Assembly (NCBI GenBank): GCA_027030295.1
Contig: JALVFB010000315.1
Location: 1-7,854 of the forward strand
Length of the DNA: 7,854 nt
Direction: 5' to 3'
From: Hyphomicrobiales bacterium
GTDB lineage: Bacteria > Pseudomonadota > Alphaproteobacteria > Rhizobiales > Aestuariivirgaceae
Shown: positions 1 through 6,268 of the stretch, in pieces
Layout of the letters: each line of letters opens with the position of its first letter
How positions within the stretch are numbered: position 1 is the stretch's first letter
Translations under genes and position numbers: made by a program
The notes under the pieces: generated by a model
The model's input: only the letters and a program-made list of their open reading frames with translations
Databases searched by the model: none
Told to the model about the DNA's origin: nothing

Positions 1-324
1 GGTGACCATGTCGTGCACCACGTTGATGCCCGCTTTCTTCAGGCCGTCGTAGCCGAAGCGGATCTGCTCGATGGTGCGCTTGCCCGCCAGCACCTCGTTG
101 GACATGAAGCAGGTGTGGTAGTGCCTGTTCGGCTCGATGAGCGTGACCTCGATGCCGGGGTCGAAAATCTTCAGATAGCGCGCGCAGGTGGCGCCACCGG
201 GGCCACCGCCCACCACGACGACCTTCTTGGATGCGCCCAGCACCACGTTGGGCATGCCGGCCACGCCCGCCGCCGCGGCGACGCCGGTGGCCTGGATGAA
301 CGTTCTGCGATTGACCTTCGTCAT
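1..324 (-). CDS. fccB: Flavocytochrome c sulfide dehydrogenase, flavoprotein subunit (N-terminal part)
   Basis: This is the first 108 residues of the FAD-binding subunit of flavocytochrome c sulfide dehydrogenase; the rest lies beyond the window edge. The family oxidises sulfide in the periplasm to sulfur or polysulfide and passes electrons to its cytochrome subunit. Seen: a twin-arginine signal (NRRTFIQATG, residues 5-14) followed by an alanine/glycine-rich stretch, so export is folded with FAD by Tat. A Rossmann FAD motif follows (VVVVGGGPGGATCARYL, 35-51). The segment HTCFMSNEVLAG (70-81) contains Cys72, which I align with the cysteine that binds FAD covalently in Allochromatium FccB. The redox-active cysteine pair lies outside the window. 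The start at 324 has AAGGAG about 10 bases upstream. The gene follows fccA by 28 bases, as expected for an fccAB operon. Other pyridine nucleotide-disulfide oxidoreductases are less likely given this cysteine motif and the neighbour. Confidence 0.92.
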   Translation of the reverse strand, partial: MTKVNRRTFIQATGVAAAAGVAGMPNVVLGASKKVVVVGGGPGGATCARYLKIFDPGIEVTLIEPNRHYHTCFMSNEVLAGKRTIEQIRFGYDGLKKAGINVVHDMVT

Positions 325-352
325 GATGTTCTGTCTCCTTCCCTGTGCCTGA

Positions 353-976
353 TCACTGCTGGCTGGCGTAATATTCGAGAACGGCGTTCAGCCCCTTTTC
401 GCCCTTGCTCTTCAGCAGCTTCTTCACCTTTTTCTTCATCTTCTTGGTCATTTCACGCTTGCCGCTGACGAAGTCGGTCATGGTGAAATGCAGATAGGGC
501 AGCCACTGGCCAGCCAGAATGGCGACATCCTCGTCGGCCTTCCTGCCGCCTTCCTCGTGGCACTTCTCGCAGTATTTCTCGTGCAGCTTCGCACCTTCCT
601 TCGCGGCCGCGGCGTCGACCTTCTGCTTCGCCGGCGTCCACTTCTGCTTGCCGTAATGGGCGGCCAGGCGCTTCACTTCGTCCTCGGTGTAGCCCTTGGC
701 GATGCGGCCCATGATGGTGGAGGGAATCTCGCCGGAGGCGAAGCCCTTCATCTGTTCCACCAGGTATTCGGGATTGTTGCCGCCAATGCTGGGAATGGCC
801 GGGCCGCCGGAAGAACCGTTGGGGCCGTGACAGCCGTCGCACTGGGCGGCCAGCATCTGGGCGCCGGCGCCGGAAATCAGCTCCGGCTTCTTCTTGTCGC
901 CCGCCTGCGCGGACGTCGCCACCAGCCCCAGGACCAGGCCGGTCAGCAACAGAACATGCCTTTTTCTTCCTGGCAT
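353..976 (-). CDS. fccA: Flavocytochrome c sulfide dehydrogenase, dihaem cytochrome c subunit
   Basis: This 207-residue exported dihaem cytochrome c is the electron-accepting partner of FccB. Seen: a Sec signal peptide with a basic start and hydrophobic core, and a likely cut after AQA at residue 25. Two CXXCH haem sites follow, CDGCH (46-50) and CEKCH (136-140), one per cytochrome c-like domain. Met89 in STIMGRIAKGY and Met176 in GKREM are the likely distal haem ligands by analogy with FccA/cytochrome c4 folds. The C-terminal quarter is very lysine-rich (about 173-194) and ends in an EYYASQQ tail. The start at 976 is chosen because GGAGGAGA lies just upstream; the frame stays open 60 bases further but without a better site. 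The two-domain layout and the fccB gene 28 bases downstream separate it from a generic cytochrome c4. The name soxE has been used for similar genes. Confidence 0.93.
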   Translation of the reverse strand: MPGRKRHVLLLTGLVLGLVATSAQAGDKKKPELISGAGAQMLAAQCDGCHGPNGSSGGPAIPSIGGNNPEYLVEQMKGFASGEIPSTIMGRIAKGYTEDEVKRLAAHYGKQKWTPAKQKVDAAAAKEGAKLHEKYCEKCHEEGGRKADEDVAILAGQWLPYLHFTMTDFVSGKREMTKKMKKKVKKLLKSKGEKGLNAVLEYYASQQ

Positions 977-1037
977 CTGTCTCCTCCTTCTTGCGGTTGA
1001 GAAATTCAGGCCCTTCCCTCCGAAGAGCCTCGACAAT

Positions 1038-1066
1038 CCCGCCCGCCCGGAAACGGGGCGGGCGGG
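1038..1066 (-). other. GC-only hairpin between ankyrin gene and fccA
   Basis: An 11-base perfect inverted repeat (1038-1048 with 1056-1066) encloses a 7-base loop and lies in the 135-base gap between the ankyrin gene stop and the fccA start. The arms are made only of C and G, so the RNA stem would be very stable. Neither strand has a clear T-run after it, so it is not a standard intrinsic terminator. It may slow or end transcription from the upstream pair, or act as an mRNA processing or stability element that sets fccAB levels apart from the first two genes. No convincing sigma-70 promoter was seen between the hairpin and fccA. Confidence 0.5.
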
Positions 1067-1111
1067 TGTTTGGTGGCCGCCGGCGGGCGCGCCGCGCGGG
1101 CCGGCGGCAGA

Positions 1112-2215
1112 TCAGTTGTCCGATTGGTCGCGGGCGAGCGCCTGCTCCAGCAGCTTCACCGCCCTGGCGATGCCCTTCGCCCGGGCGATGTCCAGCGGCG
1201 TTTCGCCCTTGCGGTTCTTCAGGGCCGGGTCGGCGCCGTGCTTCAGCAGCAGGCGCATCATGCGCGCGGAACCATTGCGCACGGCCTTGAACAGGGCGGT
1301 TTCGCCCTCTTCGTCGCGGGCGTTCACGTCGGCGCCGTGCTTCAGCAACACCTCGGCCACCGGCAGATGATCGGCCTCCGCCGCGCGGATGAGGGCGGTG
1401 GCGCCGGTTTCGTCGCGGGCGTCCACTTTCGCGCCGTGCTTCAGAAGAATCTCGGCCACCTTGAAATGGCGGTTGTCGGCGGCCAGCATCAGCGCGGTGG
1501 TGCCGTGCCTGTCGGCCAGATTCGGGTCGGCACCGGCGGCGAGCAGCGCCCGCACGATTTCTTCATGACCCTCCCTGGCCGCGCGCATCAGGGCGGTGCG
1601 TTTCTGCTTGTCGCGGGCATTGGGGTCTGCCCCGTGCTTGAGCAGCATTTTCACCGCCGGCAGGTTGCCATAACGCGCGGCGCTCATCAGTGGCGTGTGG
1701 CCGGCGCGGGAATGGGCGTCCACGAAGGCGCCTTTCTCCAGCAGCATGGCGATGATGGCCGGATAGTTGTTGTCGGCGGCGAAGGTGAGCGCGGTGCAGC
1801 CGGCCACCGTGCGGGCGTTCACGTCCGCGCCCTTGCGCAACAGCCAGGCCGCCGTCATGGCATTGCCGTTTTCCACCGCCAGCATCAGCGGCGTCTTGCC
1901 GAAGCGGTTGGCGGCGTCGGGCGAGACTTTCCGCTTTTCGACGAGGCGGCGCACGGTGGCCAGATCGCCGACGGCGGCGGCCTCGCGCAGTTCGCGGGCG
2001 GCGGCGGAAGTATCCACATGCCGGCGGGCGGCCTTCTTCCACTCGCGTTCGGCCTGTTCCGGCGGCAGGATCTTTTCCGGGGGCACTTCCATGGCCTGCG
2101 CCGGTGGCATCAGGGTGGCGAAGAGAAAGGCCAGCAACGCCAGCAAAGCCCATGGGGCCGGCCAGCCCGACAGGCCGCGACGCATTCCGCCGTATCCTCG
2201 CGACACGGTTGTCAT
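1112..2215 (-). CDS. Exported ankyrin-repeat protein
   Basis: This 367-residue protein is made almost entirely of ankyrin repeats, which normally bind other proteins. Seen: a short basic stretch, a hydrophobic segment (about 21-36) and a likely signal peptidase site after AQA at residue 41, so the protein should be periplasmic. A charged linker with a helix (about 47-72) is followed by nine 33-residue repeats from about residue 73 to 365; repeats 2-9 match the GxTALxxAAxxGxxxxVxxLLxxGADxNxRD pattern well, while the first and last are degenerate caps. There is no catalytic domain. The start at 2215 lies 7 bases after the tetrahaem cytochrome stop, and AGGAGG inside the end of that gene suggests coupled translation. 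ATG at 2185 (residue 11) is a possible alternative that keeps the signal peptide. Its place between a multihaem cytochrome and fccAB suggests a scaffold or assembly role in that redox cluster, which is inference only. Confidence 0.88.
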   Translation of the reverse strand: MTTVSRGYGGMRRGLSGWPAPWALLALLAFLFATLMPPAQAMEVPPEKILPPEQAEREWKKAARRHVDTSAAARELREAAAVGDLATVRRLVEKRKVSPDAANRFGKTPLMLAVENGNAMTAAWLLRKGADVNARTVAGCTALTFAADNNYPAIIAMLLEKGAFVDAHSRAGHTPLMSAARYGNLPAVKMLLKHGADPNARDKQKRTALMRAAREGHEEIVRALLAAGADPNLADRHGTTALMLAADNRHFKVAEILLKHGAKVDARDETGATALIRAAEADHLPVAEVLLKHGADVNARDEEGETALFKAVRNGSARMMRLLLKHGADPALKNRKGETPLDIARAKGIARAVKLLEQALARDQSDN

Positions 2216-2222
2216 GCTCCGC

Positions 2223-2744
2223 TCAGTCCTCCTCGTCCGGCAGCTCGTGCGCCACCCCCTTGTGGCAGTCGATGCAGGTCTTGCCCTCGTCGCGGGCGCG
2301 GGCGTGCTTCTTGCGCGCCACGCGGTCCTGATCGTCCAGCGCCATGGCCTCCCAGGAGTGACAGGTGCGGCATTCGCGGGAATCGGAGGCCTTCAGCCGC
2401 GCCCACACGCGTTTCGCCATCTCCAGGCGCCGGGCCTCGAATTTTTCCTTCGTGTCGATGGTGCCGAGAATCTCGTGCCAGACATCCTTGGCGGCGAGAA
2501 TCTTGGCCTTCATCTTGGGCAGGAAGGGTTTGGGCACATGGCAGTTGGCGCAGCCGATGCGCACGCCGGCGTGATTCATGAAATGCTCGCTTTCCCGCCA
2601 TTCGGCCTTGTTCCACCGCATGGAATGGCAGGAGGTGCAGAACACGGTGCGGTTGGTATAGCTGAGGCCGACGTTGAACAGCCCGGCGAACACCAGGCCG
2701 CCGACAAAGACAGCGATGATGCCTCCAACCCTGCGCCAGGACAT
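2223..2744 (-). CDS. Membrane-anchored tetrahaem cytochrome c, NapC/NirT type
   Basis: This 173-residue protein has one N-terminal membrane helix (about 6-28) and four CXXCH haem sites: CTSCH (36-40), CANCH (65-69), CRTCH (125-129) and CIDCH (157-161). The layout of two pairs of haems after an anchor, and the ending KGVAHELP, match the NapC/NirT/NrfH family, which usually takes electrons from membrane quinol and feeds periplasmic enzymes. The first site reads CXXCHXM (Met42), the pattern reported for haem 1 of NrfH. His54, His147 and His166 are candidate distal ligands. The start at 2744 is chosen over ATG 2762 because GGAGGGG sits directly upstream of it; the longer form would add six residues. 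It is the first gene of the minus-strand cluster with an ankyrin protein and fccAB. No nitrate, nitrite or TMAO reductase gene is visible, so its partner may be the sulfide dehydrogenase system. No specific symbol is justified. Confidence 0.9.
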   Translation of the reverse strand: MSWRRVGGIIAVFVGGLVFAGLFNVGLSYTNRTVFCTSCHSMRWNKAEWRESEHFMNHAGVRIGCANCHVPKPFLPKMKAKILAAKDVWHEILGTIDTKEKFEARRLEMAKRVWARLKASDSRECRTCHSWEAMALDDQDRVARKKHARARDEGKTCIDCHKGVAHELPDEED

Positions 2745-2781
2745 GCTCCCCTCCCATGCCACCCGGCAGATGCGCTTGCAT

Positions 2782-2805
2782 GCATATTAACAATGGCGAA
2801 TATGC
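2782..2805. promoter_or_regulatory. Dyad upstream of tetrahaem cytochrome gene
   Basis: GCATATT (2782-2788) and AATATGC (2799-2805) form a 7-base inverted repeat with a 10-base spacer, ending 38 bases before the cytochrome start at 2744. It lies where an operator or 5' leader hairpin would be. A weak minus-strand promoter candidate sits just upstream: TTGCAA (2839-2834) and TATAGC (2818-2813), with a short 15-base spacer. No known regulator box (for example an FNR-type TTGAT-N4-ATCAA) was recognised. Confidence 0.3.
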
Positions 2806-2864
2806 GCGCCATGCTATAGGACGGGGGTTCACATTGCAAGACGCAACATGACTTTCTTTTTAGT

Positions 2865-2940
2865 AATATTAGGGGCGCCTTATATTAGGTGTGTTTTATA
2901 TTGAAAAAAGATGTTGTTTTCATATTGAAAAGATGTTGTC
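2865..2940. promoter_or_regulatory. AT-rich divergent intergenic region with direct repeats
   Basis: This part of the 282-base gap between the divergent cytochrome gene and sspB is strikingly AT-rich against GC-rich surroundings. A near-identical direct repeat starting ATATTGAAAA and ending GATGTTGT occurs at 2898-2917 and 2922-2939; the copies differ only by two extra A residues and start 24 bases apart. A second short direct repeat, ATATTAGG, occurs at 2866-2873 and 2882-2889, 16 bases apart. TATATT at 2881-2886 and 2897-2902 resembles -10 hexamers, but no good -35 was found at the right distance. The region is a plausible control site for one or both transcripts. Bases 2941-3026 hold the sspB leader, with only a weak promoter-like pair (TTGCGG, GATATT). 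Confidence 0.4.
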
Positions 2941-3026
2941 AGGAGCCGGGGAATCCGAGGTTCCATCACCGTGGGACATTGCGGTAGGATGGTTGCGGAT
3001 TCGATATTCGTGAACGGGGTTTCGAC

Positions 3027-3584
3027 ATGGGCAACGAGACGGGAATGGGTGGTGACGGCGGCGCGGTGGTGGATGACCTGATGCGCTACGATCTGTTGGT
3101 GGAAAGCGCGCTGAAGCACGTGGTGCGCATGGCGCTGGCGCGGGTGCAGCGCGAGGGGCTGCCGGGCGAACACCACTTCTATATCGCCTTCGACACGCGC
3201 CATCCGGAGCTGAGGATTTCCGGGCGGCTGAAGGAAAAGTATCCCGAGGAAATGACCATCGTGCTGCAACACCAGTTCTGGGATCTGAAGGTGCTGCCGG
3301 AGGCTTTCGAGGTGGGACTTTCCTTTGGCGGGGTGCCGGAGAAGCTGCGGGTGCCGTTCGACGCCGTCACCGGCTTCTACGATCCGCACGTGCAGTTCGC
3401 CTTGCAGTTCCGTCAGCCGACGGAAGAGGAGCGGGCGCTCATCGGCGAGGTGGACGCGGAAGCACCGGCGGCCTCTCTGGGCGAGCGGCCGGCGGAGGCC
3501 ACCGTGGCGGAAGAGAAGGACGGGGAAAGGCCGGCGGCGGACGAGAAGGTGGTGTCTCTGGATGCCTTTCGCAAGAAAACCTGA
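3027..3584 (+). CDS. sspB: SspB-family ClpXP adaptor, alphaproteobacterial type
   Basis: This 185-residue protein is an SspB-type adaptor that delivers ssrA-tagged and some other substrates to the ClpXP protease in the cytoplasm. Seen: the substrate-binding core (about 17-128), with the strongly conserved segments MRYDLLVESAL (19-29), GLPGEHHFYIAF (44-55), YPEEMTIVLQHQFWDLKV (72-89) and FEVGLSFGGVPEKLRVPF (94-111). An Ala/Glu-rich flexible linker (about 130-173) leads to a short C-terminal motif, KVVSLDAFRKK (174-184), which I take as the ClpX-binding tail. The core sequence fits the alphaproteobacterial branch known from Caulobacter rather than the E. coli branch. The start at 3027 has only a weak upstream GGGG; ATG at 3045 is an alternative that leaves the core intact. 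The last 23 bases overlap mepA, suggesting the two genes are co-transcribed. Confidence 0.92.
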   Translation: MGNETGMGGDGGAVVDDLMRYDLLVESALKHVVRMALARVQREGLPGEHHFYIAFDTRHPELRISGRLKEKYPEEMTIVLQHQFWDLKVLPEAFEVGLSFGGVPEKLRVPFDAVTGFYDPHVQFALQFRQPTEEERALIGEVDAEAPAASLGERPAEATVAEEKDGERPAADEKVVSLDAFRKKT

Positions 3585-4551
3585 TTCGACATCCTTGCCG
3601 GTGATTCTGCTGGCGGGGCTGCTCTGGCTGGCGGTCTTGCCGGTGACGGGCGGGGCCGGGCAACTTGCCGGTGACATGCCGCCGGCGCTGCTGAAGGCGC
3701 CGGCGAAAAAACTGTTCGGCAAGGCGCGAACGCCGGCCCATCTGGCGCCGCAGCCCATCGGATTCTATTCCCGTGGCTGCGCGGCGGGCAACGTGGCGCT
3801 GGCGCTGACGGGGGATGCCTGGCAGGTGATGCGTCCCTCGCGCAACCGCTTCTGGGGGCAGCCGAGGCTGATTCGCTTCCTCAAGACTTTCGCGCGCAAG
3901 GCGAAGCGCGAGATCGGCTGGAACGGGCTGATGATCGGCGACCTGTCGCAGCCGCGCGGCGGGCCGATGACCTCGGGGCATGCCTCGCACCAGATCGGGC
4001 TGGATGCCGACATCTGGCTGATGGAGATGCCCAACCGGGTGCTCTCCATGCGGGAGCGCGAAACCATCTCCGCCATTCTCATGACAACGGATCGCAAGCA
4101 CATCAACCCGAAGCGATTCACCGTGCGCCACGCCATGTTGCTGCGCATGGCGGCGCGGTTTCCGCAGGTGCAGCGCATCTTCGTGCATCCGCCGATAAAG
4201 AAGTATCTGTGCGACTGGGCGCGGCGCAACGGCGACATGGGGCCGTGGCTGGCGAAAATCCGCCCCTATTACGGGCACAACTATCATTTTCATGTGCGTC
4301 TGCGCTGCCCGAAGGGGGCGACGTATTGCAAGGATCAGGGCGATCCGAAGGAGCCGGACGGAACCGGGTGCGGGCGGAATCTCGCCTACTGGTATTCCGA
4401 CAAGCCGTGGGGTGGCGGCAGGAAGAAGCCGCGGCGCTTCTGGCATGGCATTCCCATTCCGCAGCCGCGGCCGCGCAAGCCGAAACCGAAACGGCCGGTC
4501 ACGCTGGCGCAGTTGCCGCCGGCATGCCGCCTGGTGCTCTCCGCGCCATGA
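3562..4551 (+). CDS. mepA: Penicillin-insensitive murein endopeptidase (peptidase M74)
   Basis: This 329-residue protein belongs to the MepA family of zinc endopeptidases, which cut D-Ala-mesoDAP cross-links in peptidoglycan in the periplasm and are not blocked by penicillin. Seen: a hydrophobic N-terminal segment (about 12-28) that fits a signal peptide; the segment RGGPMTSGHASHQIGLDADI with zinc ligands His143 and Asp150 (equivalent to E. coli His113 and Asp120); and YHFHVRLRCP with His242 and His244 (His244 equivalent to E. coli His211). Cysteines in the later part fit a periplasmic disulfide-bearing protein. The C-terminus is a Pro/Lys/Arg-rich tail (about 297-318). The start at 3562 overlaps sspB by 23 bases. 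In-frame TTG 3595 and GTG 3601 are alternatives, but neither has a good ribosome binding site. Its product has no obvious link to sspB; the overlap points to translational coupling. Confidence 0.9.
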   Translation: MPFARKPDSTSLPVILLAGLLWLAVLPVTGGAGQLAGDMPPALLKAPAKKLFGKARTPAHLAPQPIGFYSRGCAAGNVALALTGDAWQVMRPSRNRFWGQPRLIRFLKTFARKAKREIGWNGLMIGDLSQPRGGPMTSGHASHQIGLDADIWLMEMPNRVLSMRERETISAILMTTDRKHINPKRFTVRHAMLLRMAARFPQVQRIFVHPPIKKYLCDWARRNGDMGPWLAKIRPYYGHNYHFHVRLRCPKGATYCKDQGDPKEPDGTGCGRNLAYWYSDKPWGGGRKKPRRFWHGIPIPQPRPRKPKPKRPVTLAQLPPACRLVLSAP

Positions 4552-4838
4552 ATTTACAGGAACTTTTTCTCCAAAATACATTCGAAAATTCTGAATATTT
4601 TCTTTGTAGTATCCTTATACATCGATATGAATAGTTTACCGCGTCGGCGCTGCTTGCCCGGCATGTGGAACATTGCTAACAATGCGGCGGGGAGTTTTTT
4701 GTCAGGGATTCGTTTTCCGGCGGCGGGGGGAGCAACTGTCGGGAAGCGGCGTTCTGTGAGGGGTTGACGCACGCAGCACGGTGACATTCGCGGACAACTG
4801 CCGCCGGATGAGTCGTCATTTGCTGCCGGGTGGGGATG
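4552..4838. other. 287-base intergenic region upstream of fumC
   Basis: The first 80 bases are AT-rich and the rest GC-rich. No clear terminator for mepA and no convincing fumC promoter were found. TTGACG at 4764-4769 is a good -35 match, but no recognisable -10 follows at 16-18 bases. A short inverted repeat, CATTG-CTAA-CAATG (4671-4684), is present, and a T6 run at 4695-4700 lies 10 bases past it. A 46-codon frame (4627-4767) is open but lacks a ribosome binding site and family resemblance, so it is not called. Confidence 0.5.
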
Positions 4839-6230
4839 ATGAGCGCATATCGATTCGAAAGCGACTCCTTCGGAGAGGTGCAGATCCCCGCCGGCAAGTA
4901 TTGGGGGGCGCAGACTCAGCGCGCGCTGCAGAACTTTCCCATTGGCTGCGAACGCATGCCGCGCCCGATCGTTCGCGCGCTTGGCATCATCAAGTGGGCG
5001 GCGGCAAAGAGCAATCAGGAACTGGGGAACCTGGACGCGACCATCGCGCATGCCATCATGCAGGCGGCGACGGAGGTGATGGAAGGCGCGCTGGACGAGC
5101 ATTTTCCGCTGGTGGTGTGGCAGACCGGTTCCGGCACCCAGACGAACATGAACGCCAACGAGGTGATCGCCAACCGGGCGATCGAGATCCTCGGCGGGCG
5201 CATCGGCAGCAAGGATCCGGTGCACCCGAACGATCACGTGAACCGCTCGCAGTCTTCCAACGACACCATCCCCACGGCCATGCACATCGCGGCGGTGGAG
5301 GAGATCAGCCATCGGCTGATCCCGGCGCTGGAGCAGATGCGCGAAGTGCTGCACCAGCACGAGGTGGCGTGGAATGACATCATCAAGATCGGGCGCACGC
5401 ACACCATGGACGCGGTGCCGCTGACGCTGGGGCAGGAGGTTTCCGGCTATCGCACCCAGGTGGAGCTGGGCATCGAGCGGCTGAAGGGCGCCATGGAGCG
5501 GCTGTATGCGCTGGCCCAGGGCGGCACGGCGGTGGGCACCGGGCTGAACGCCAAGAAGGGGTTCGACATCCTGGTGGCGAAATACATCGCCGAGGTCACC
5601 GGCTTGCCGTTCTTCAGCGCGCGCAACAAGTTCGAGGCCATCGCCGCGCATGACGCCATGGTGGAGGTTTCGGGCGTTCTTTCCACCATCGCCGCCAGCC
5701 TGTTCAAGATCGCCAACGACATCCGCTTTCTGGGTTCCGGGCCGCGCTGCGGCATCTACGAACTGAAGCTGCCGGCCAACGAGCCGGGGTCGTCCATCAT
5801 GCCCGGCAAGGTGAATCCCACCCAGGCCGAGGCGCTGACCATGGTGTGCGCGCAGGTGGTGGGCAATCACACGACGGTGGCCTTCGCCGGTTCGCAGGGG
5901 CATTTCGAACTGAACGCCTTCAAGCCGGTGATCGCCTACAACGTGTTGCAGTCCATCCGCCTGCTGGCGGACGCGGCGAAGAGCTTCACCTGCCGCTGTC
6001 TGAAGGGTATCGAGCCGAACCGCGAACGCATCGCGCGGTTCGTGGAGCGCTCGCTGATGCTGGTCACCGCGCTGGCGCCGGTGATCGGCTATGACAAGGC
6101 GGCGGAAGTGGCCAAGGCGGCCTTCGAGAACGGGACGACGCTGAAAGAAGAGGCGGTGCGTCTTGGTTATGTGACGGAGGAGGAATTCGACCGGCTGGTG
6201 CGGCCGGAGAAAATGATCGGCCCCAGTTGA
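4839..6230 (+). CDS. fumC: Class II fumarate hydratase (fumarase C)
   Basis: This 463-residue enzyme interconverts fumarate and L-malate in the TCA cycle; the family is an oxygen-stable, iron-free homotetramer in the cytoplasm. Seen: [18 protein letters not shown], substrate-binding Ser139-Ser140-Asn141 in [28 protein letters not shown] with His188, and the superfamily signature [11 protein letters not shown] with Ser318, Lys324 and Asn326. With the start at 4839 these residues carry the same numbers as in E. coli FumC, and the length is close to the 467 residues of that enzyme. This supports ATG 4839 over ATG 4836 or GTG 4830; GGGTGGGG lies just upstream. The THTMDA motif separates it from aspartase and argininosuccinate lyase in the same superfamily. 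The next gene, a ribbon-helix-helix protein, follows after 38 bases. Confidence 0.97.
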   Translation: MSAYRFESDSFGEVQIPAGKYWGAQTQRALQNFPIGCERMPRPIVRALGIIKWAAAKSNQELGNLDATIAHAIMQAATEVMEGALDEHFPLVVWQTGSGTQTNMNANEVIANRAIEILGGRIGSKDPVHPNDHVNRSQSSNDTIPTAMHIAAVEEISHRLIPALEQMREVLHQHEVAWNDIIKIGRTHTMDAVPLTLGQEVSGYRTQVELGIERLKGAMERLYALAQGGTAVGTGLNAKKGFDILVAKYIAEVTGLPFFSARNKFEAIAAHDAMVEVSGVLSTIAASLFKIANDIRFLGSGPRCGIYELKLPANEPGSSIMPGKVNPTQAEALTMVCAQVVGNHTTVAFAGSQGHFELNAFKPVIAYNVLQSIRLLADAAKSFTCRCLKGIEPNRERIARFVERSLMLVTALAPVIGYDKAAEVAKAAFENGTTLKEEAVRLGYVTEEEFDRLVRPEKMIGPS

Positions 6231-6268
6231 GGTGGCGTGGTGCAACCCCCAACAGAGTAGTGAGGACC

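Noticed and set aside
1070..2581. 503-codon open frame on the plus strand opposite the ankyrin and cytochrome genes
   Set aside because: Its repeating pattern is the antisense image of the 33-residue ankyrin repeats; no independent domain or ribosome binding site was seen.
1..2744. Recent horizontal transfer of the sulfide cluster
   Set aside because: By eye the base composition and codon style match the neighbouring housekeeping genes, and no integrase, tRNA or direct repeats flank the cluster within the window.
3439..4581. 380-codon minus-strand frame opposite mepA
   Set aside because: Arg/Pro/His-rich shadow of mepA, which carries intact M74 zinc motifs.
4584..4602. GAAAAT/ATTTTC inverted repeat after mepA as a terminator
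   Set aside because: The 6-base stem is almost all A-T and there is no following T-run.
4671..4700. CATTG/CAATG repeat plus T6 as a terminator for mepA
   Set aside because: The stem is only five bases and is separated from the T-run by ten bases, so it does not fit the intrinsic terminator layout.
4554..6245. 563-codon open frame on the minus strand opposite fumC
   Set aside because: It mirrors fumC, whose catalytic residues are all present on the plus strand. The translation is His/Arg/Gln-rich low-complexity sequence typical of antisense frames in GC-rich DNA.
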